From contig JBBDXA010000025.1 of the NCBI GenBank assembly GCA_040902585.1, positions 1 to 8,591 of the forward strand: a stretch of DNA of 8,591 nt, read 5' to 3'. Every line of letters begins with the position of its first letter. Position 1 is the first letter of the stretch. The position numbers were made by a program, and so were the translations under genes. The notes below the pieces were generated by a model that did not search any database, had not been told where the DNA came from, and saw only the letters and a list, made by a program, of their open reading frames with translations. This stretch comes from JBBDXA01 sp040902585 (lineage in GTDB: Bacteria > Planctomycetota > Phycisphaerae > Phycisphaerales > Phycisphaeraceae). This document shows positions 6,793 through 8,591 of the stretch, piece by piece.

Positions 6793-6863
6793 TTTAAGGC
6801 CTACCTGAATGATCGGCAAGGGGGCGGCCCCAATGTGCGATCTCACGGGGAAAAGACCTTAAA
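6793..6863 (-). ncRNA. Nested complementary segments: possible structured RNA or leader
   Basis: Three nested complementary pairs occur in 71 bases: TTTAAGGCCT (6793-6802) with AGACCTTAAA (6854-6863), GATCG (6811-6815) with CGATC (6838-6842), and GGGG (6821-6824) with CCCC (6828-6831). The outer pair has one C-A mismatch on the plus strand that becomes G-U on the minus strand, so a minus-strand RNA folds better. It lies just before the U-run hairpin and pdhA. No known riboswitch class is recognised. Confidence 0.3.
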
Positions 6864-6921
6864 TCAATCGCTTCGGGCAGGGCGCCCGGCACGCGAGCGA
6901 AATGAAAACGGATCACAGCCC

Positions 6922-6992
6922 CAAGCCCGATGGCGAGTCGNNNNNNNNNNCCCCCCCCCCCCCCCCCCCCCCCCCACCCGCCATCGGGCTTG
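6922..6992. repeat. 14-bp inverted repeat flanking an assembly gap and a 25-base C run
   Basis: CAAGCCCGATGGCG (6922-6935) and CGCCATCGGGCTTG (6979-6992) are perfect inverted copies. Between them lie ten N (6941-6950) and 25 C (6951-6975). The arms start about 24 nt past the DinB-like gene's stop and may form a terminator or hairpin there. The C run is read as sequencing/assembly artefact, not biology, so reading frames crossing it are meaningless. Confidence 0.8.
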
Positions 6993-7015
6993 ATCTCGCG
7001 CAGACGTGGCGCTTC

Positions 7016-7492
7016 TCACCGCCCCTGGCTCCAGCCGCCGAAATCTCCCGGTTCATACGGCGGGTCCAGACCGAGCAGGCGAAGCATGGTGATGAACTGC
7101 GTGCGATGGTGCGTGCCATGCGTCACGAGATGGAACAGTTGCACAAGCCGACGATCCAGGTGCAACACGCCCGCGCGATGGGAGTCGTCGAAAGCCTTGA
7201 TCAACGCAACAGACAGGCGGGCGTTCCATTGCGTCATCTGCGCCAGCGTCATCGTCGCGTCATAAGGCACCATCGCCGGCTTCGAGATCGTCGGCCCCAC
7301 GCAGCCGCTCCAGGTCTGAAACACCTCCACGGTGTGAAACAGTGTCGCGTGAATCGTTTTGAAGCCGAAGGGAAACGACTGAAAAAGCTGCGTGCTGCTC
7401 AACCCGCCCGCTGTCTCCAGCGCGCGGGCATTGCACCAGACTTCGTAGTCGGCCAGTTGCCTGATCACGGTGAATGGGCTTTCTTCTGACAT
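7016..7492 (-). CDS. DinB-like (four-helix bundle, metal-binding) protein
   Basis: DinB/YfiT-type proteins are four-helix bundles with a three-histidine metal site; related members include thiol transferases, but most have no known substrate. The 158 residues are typical. The family pattern is seen as WCNARAL near the N-terminus (19-25), histidine 53 in LFHTVEVFQTW, and the helix HLVTHGTHHRTQ with histidines 125 and 129, then LRLLGLDPPYEPGDF. These give a complete putative metal triad (H53, H125, H129). The ATG at 7492 has no strong Shine-Dalgarno and lies 12 nt after the DUF2200 stop, so the two are probably co-transcribed. The protein ends before the assembly gap and is not truncated. It is cytoplasmic, with no signal peptide. 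Confidence 0.85.
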   Translation of the reverse strand: MSEESPFTVIRQLADYEVWCNARALETAGGLSSTQLFQSFPFGFKTIHATLFHTVEVFQTWSGCVGPTISKPAMVPYDATMTLAQMTQWNARLSVALIKAFDDSHRAGVLHLDRRLVQLFHLVTHGTHHRTQFITMLRLLGLDPPYEPGDFGGWSQGR

Positions 7493-7504
7493 GGTCGGGT
7501 CGCA

Positions 7505-7855
7505 TCACTTCGGCAGAATCTTCTCCATCGTCTTCCCTTTGGCCAGATCATCGATCAGCTTGTCCAGCCGGCGTATTTTCTTCATCAGCGGATCTTTCAC
7601 TTCCTCCACGCGAACGCCGCACACCACGCCTTTGATGAGCGAGCTGTCCGGATGCAAGGCCGGCGCCTCGGCGAAGAAGGTTGCAAGATCGACTTCCTGC
7701 TTGATCTGCTTTTGCAATCCCGCCTGGGTGTATCCCGTCAGCCAGCGGATGATCTGATCAACTTCCTTCTTCGTGCGATTCTTGCGTTCGGCTTTCTGAA
7801 CATACAGTGGATAAACCTTCGCGAAAGGCATTTTGAATATGCGATGTTCAGGCAT
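7505..7855 (-). CDS. DUF2200 family protein
   Basis: DUF2200 proteins are small (about 115-120 residues), widespread in bacteria, and of unknown function. The 116-residue product shows the family pattern: HRIFKMPFAKVYPLYVQKAE, then KEVDQIIRWLTGYT, FFAEAPALHP, LIKGVVCGVRVEEV, DPLMKKIRRLDKLIDDLAKG and KTMEKILPK. A longer frame to 7891 adds 12 residues (MPPSRCTQGEST), but the ATG at 7855 is preferred. The family begins near PEHRIF, and AAGGTGA at 7869-7863 sits 7 nt upstream, a strong Shine-Dalgarno. It is followed 12 nt later by the DinB-like gene, and the decayed attC site lies just upstream, so the pair borders the integron cassette region. Confidence 0.88.
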   Translation of the reverse strand: MPEHRIFKMPFAKVYPLYVQKAERKNRTKKEVDQIIRWLTGYTQAGLQKQIKQEVDLATFFAEAPALHPDSSLIKGVVCGVRVEEVKDPLMKKIRRLDKLIDDLAKGKTMEKILPK

Positions 7856-7862
7856 GGTCGAT

Positions 7863-7869
7863 TCACCTT
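7863..7869 (-). promoter_or_regulatory. Shine-Dalgarno deciding the start of the DUF2200 gene
   Basis: AAGGTGA on the minus strand, 7 nt before the ATG at 7855, fits the anti-Shine-Dalgarno sequence and would lie inside the coding region if the farther upstream start at 7891 were used. Confidence 0.65.
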
Positions 7870-7911
7870 GGGTGCAGCGGGAGGGGGGCACGCGTTCTCT
7901 TGAGCGTGGGG

Positions 7912-8006
7912 CGAGCTTTCGTGCCGGACAGGAATCGGCGGACGCACAAAGCTCGATGACAATTTACAACGCACACAAGCTCGTCAACTGCGGCGATTAG
8001 TTAGGC
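7912..8006 (-). mobile_element. Degenerate integron attC site (R' and L' ends lost)
   Basis: Read on the minus strand, this begins with an intact R'' box GCCTAAC (8006-8000), then CAGTTG. CGAGCTT lower in the arm pairs with AAGCTCG on the far arm (7912-7918 region), with GTGC/GCAC continuing the stem. Over 64 bases (7944-8007) it matches the intact attC at 8180-8243 at 52 positions. At the far end, where CAACTG and GTTAGGC should follow, the sequence is unrelated (CCCCACGCTCAAGAG). The site therefore looks inactivated, probably by a deletion or rearrangement next to the DUF2200 gene. Confidence 0.72.
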
Positions 8007-8134
8007 CGCTGGCGACCAACGCCGGAGCGATACTATAAGGAAATCAGGAAAGCAGGAACAGAAAAAGAGAAGGCCGACGATAGCGTGATGCTCGTGCCTG
8101 GAAGTCCGCGCCGGAGCGCTTGCCGACCGTGTGG
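8007..8134 (-). mobile_element. Short, apparently ORF-less integron cassette body
   Basis: About 130 bases lie between the intact attC and the decayed one. One minus-strand frame is open throughout and ends at the TAA inside the R'' box, reading ...AIVGLLFFCSCFPDFLIVSL then RRWSPAA. It has no ATG within the cassette, so a gene is doubtful; it may be a truncated one. A 10-bp direct repeat, CGCCGGAGCG, is at 8020-8029 and 8109-8118. ORF-less cassettes are known in chromosomal integrons and can carry promoters or small RNAs; none is evident here. Confidence 0.55.
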
Positions 8135-8242
8135 GCCTAACGCTGCCGCTCAGTTGCGAGCCGCGTGCGGGGCAGTAGCGCACAAGGTTCGATGAAAACA
8201 TTCAACGCACGCGTGCTCGTCAACTGCAGCGATTGATTAGGC
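8135..8242 (-). mobile_element. Intact integron attC recombination site (108 bp)
   Basis: Outer boxes are GCCTAAC (8135-8141; GTTAGGC, the R' box, on the minus strand) and ATTAGGC (8236-8242; R'' box). Inside lie 9-nt spacers on each side. Then CAGTTG-CGAGC-CGCGTGCG (8151-8169) pairs fully with CGCACGCG-t-GCTCG-t-CAACTG (8206-8226), leaving T8214 and T8220 extrahelical. The terminal loop is 36 nt. Paired R and L boxes, unpaired spacers, extrahelical bases and a variable loop are the known architecture that integron integrase recognises on the folded bottom strand. The orientation is minus, with strand exchange expected between G8141 and the adjacent TT. Confidence 0.92.
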
Positions 8243-8540
8243 CTCGCCCTGGTACTCGGAAAGATAGATTTCCAAGTTCGCGGCCAGACACAATCGCATG
8301 AGTTCCCGTGAAATCGGCGGCCCCCCACCTAACGCGTCGGGACGAACACAGAAACCGATGTCGGCGACCCACTCATAAGCGGGATCAAGGCGACCGGGAT
8401 TATTCTTCAGCCAAGCCTCCAGAGCTTCAACCTGCTCACGTAGCTTCCATTCGTCACGAACGACATCAACTTCGTTCTGAAATCTGTCGCCGACAACTTT
8501 ACGAATGATAACCGGCATTGGATTCGTCTCACAGGCCTAA
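8141..8540 (-). mobile_element. Integron gene cassette (400 bp, one gene)
   Basis: Bounded by TTAGGC of the upstream junction (8540) and G8141 of the attC R' box, this is one complete cassette: a 14-nt leader-like stretch after the boundary motif, the 93-codon gene, then attC. Gene, attC and short non-coding margins fill it almost completely, as is usual for cassettes. It has no evident promoter of its own. Confidence 0.82.
8237..8518 (-). CDS. Hypothetical integron-cassette protein (93 aa)
   Basis: Function is unknown. The product starts MPVIIRKVVGDRFQNEVDVV, has a helical middle (LREQVEALEAWLKNN), then ADIGFCVRPDALGGGPPIS, and ends ELMRLCLAANLEIYLSEYQ with GEA. The ending (D-I-G-F, a G-G-G-P loop, E-L-M, then IYLSEY) vaguely resembles the C-terminal part of DUF4279-type proteins, but it is shorter and the match is from memory. 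The TAA stop (8239-8237) lies inside the attC R'' box, as in many cassette genes. The ATG is about 17 nt inside the cassette boundary and has only a weak ribosome binding site. There is no signal peptide or membrane span. Its expression probably depends on a promoter upstream, beyond the right edge. Confidence 0.8.
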   Translation of the reverse strand: MPVIIRKVVGDRFQNEVDVVRDEWKLREQVEALEAWLKNNPGRLDPAYEWVADIGFCVRPDALGGGPPISRELMRLCLAANLEIYLSEYQGEA

Positions 8541-8591
8541 TACTACAACGCTAGGAAAGCTCAAGAACCGCCATGTCTATCGCCGAAAGGA
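8535..8591 (-). other. Upstream cassette junction and unidentified flank at the window edge
   Basis: GCCTAAT at 8535-8541 (ATTAGGC on the minus strand) marks the 5' boundary of the cassette. The bases beyond it (ACTACAACGCTAGG...) do not match the arm of the intact attC. They are therefore either part of a different attC or of an attI site. Only 50 bases are visible, too few to decide. No gene is supported in 8542-8591. Confidence 0.45.

Noticed and set aside
6858..6875. Resemblance of AATCAATCGCT near 6863 to the start of the intact attC
   Set aside because: The match is only about ten bases and is not followed by CAGTTG or a paired arm.
6902..7489. Plus-strand frame with a polyproline stretch
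   Set aside because: The polyproline comes from the 25-base C run next to the Ns, an artefact, and the rest is antisense to the DinB-like gene.
7505..7891. Longer DUF2200 frame starting at 7891
   Set aside because: The additional 12 residues are not family-like and the strong AAGGTGA supports the start at 7855.
8001..8201. 66-codon minus-strand frame with an ATG at 8201
   Set aside because: The start and first 20 codons lie inside the attC hairpin of the neighbouring cassette, so it is not a natural gene; only the part within the cassette could be relevant, and it lacks an ATG.

Overview
The window looks like draft chromosomal sequence from a high-GC bacterium, most likely a planctomycete or close PVC relative. 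This rests on a membrane-anchored leucine-rich-repeat protein with a TP-rich linker and a pilin-type 'H-X(n)-D/G' tail, on the style of several small hypothetical proteins, and on the base composition; it is inference. A run of 10 Ns followed by 25 Cs shows that the assembly is incomplete.

Left part (1-3925, + strand): the 3' end of a methylthiotransferase gene (TRAM domain, probably miaB); a complete UDP-glucose 6-dehydrogenase gene with a clear intrinsic terminator; and a 652-residue protein with three N-terminal membrane segments, two leucine-rich-repeat blocks and a pilin-like tail. This last gene ends base-to-base against the convergent pyruvate dehydrogenase operon.

Middle part (3926-6693, - strand): an operon read right to left as pdhA (E1 alpha), a 37-residue single-span membrane protein, a 70-residue protein, a 79-residue protein, pdhB (E1 beta). 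The genes overlap (ATGA, then TGATG) or lie 6-25 nt apart, so three unrecognised small genes sit inside what is normally a bare pdhA-pdhB pair. pdhB appears to start with TTG. Upstream of pdhA are a TATAAT -10 box, a spaced inverted repeat abutting it, a hairpin followed by a U-run, and a nested set of complementary segments that could be a structured leader or small RNA. No E2 or E3 gene is in the window.

Right part (6694-8591, - strand): the assembly gap flanked by a 14-bp inverted repeat, a DinB-like gene, a DUF2200 gene, and then a short stretch of integron gene cassettes. One attC site (8135-8242) is textbook: R boxes, L boxes, two 9-nt unpaired spacers, 19 paired bases per arm, and two extrahelical T bases on one arm. 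It follows a 93-codon cassette gene whose stop codon lies in its R'' box. A second, related but decayed attC lies at about 7912-8006, with an apparently ORF-less 130-bp cassette between the two. The cassettes read right to left, so any integrase would be expected beyond the right edge.
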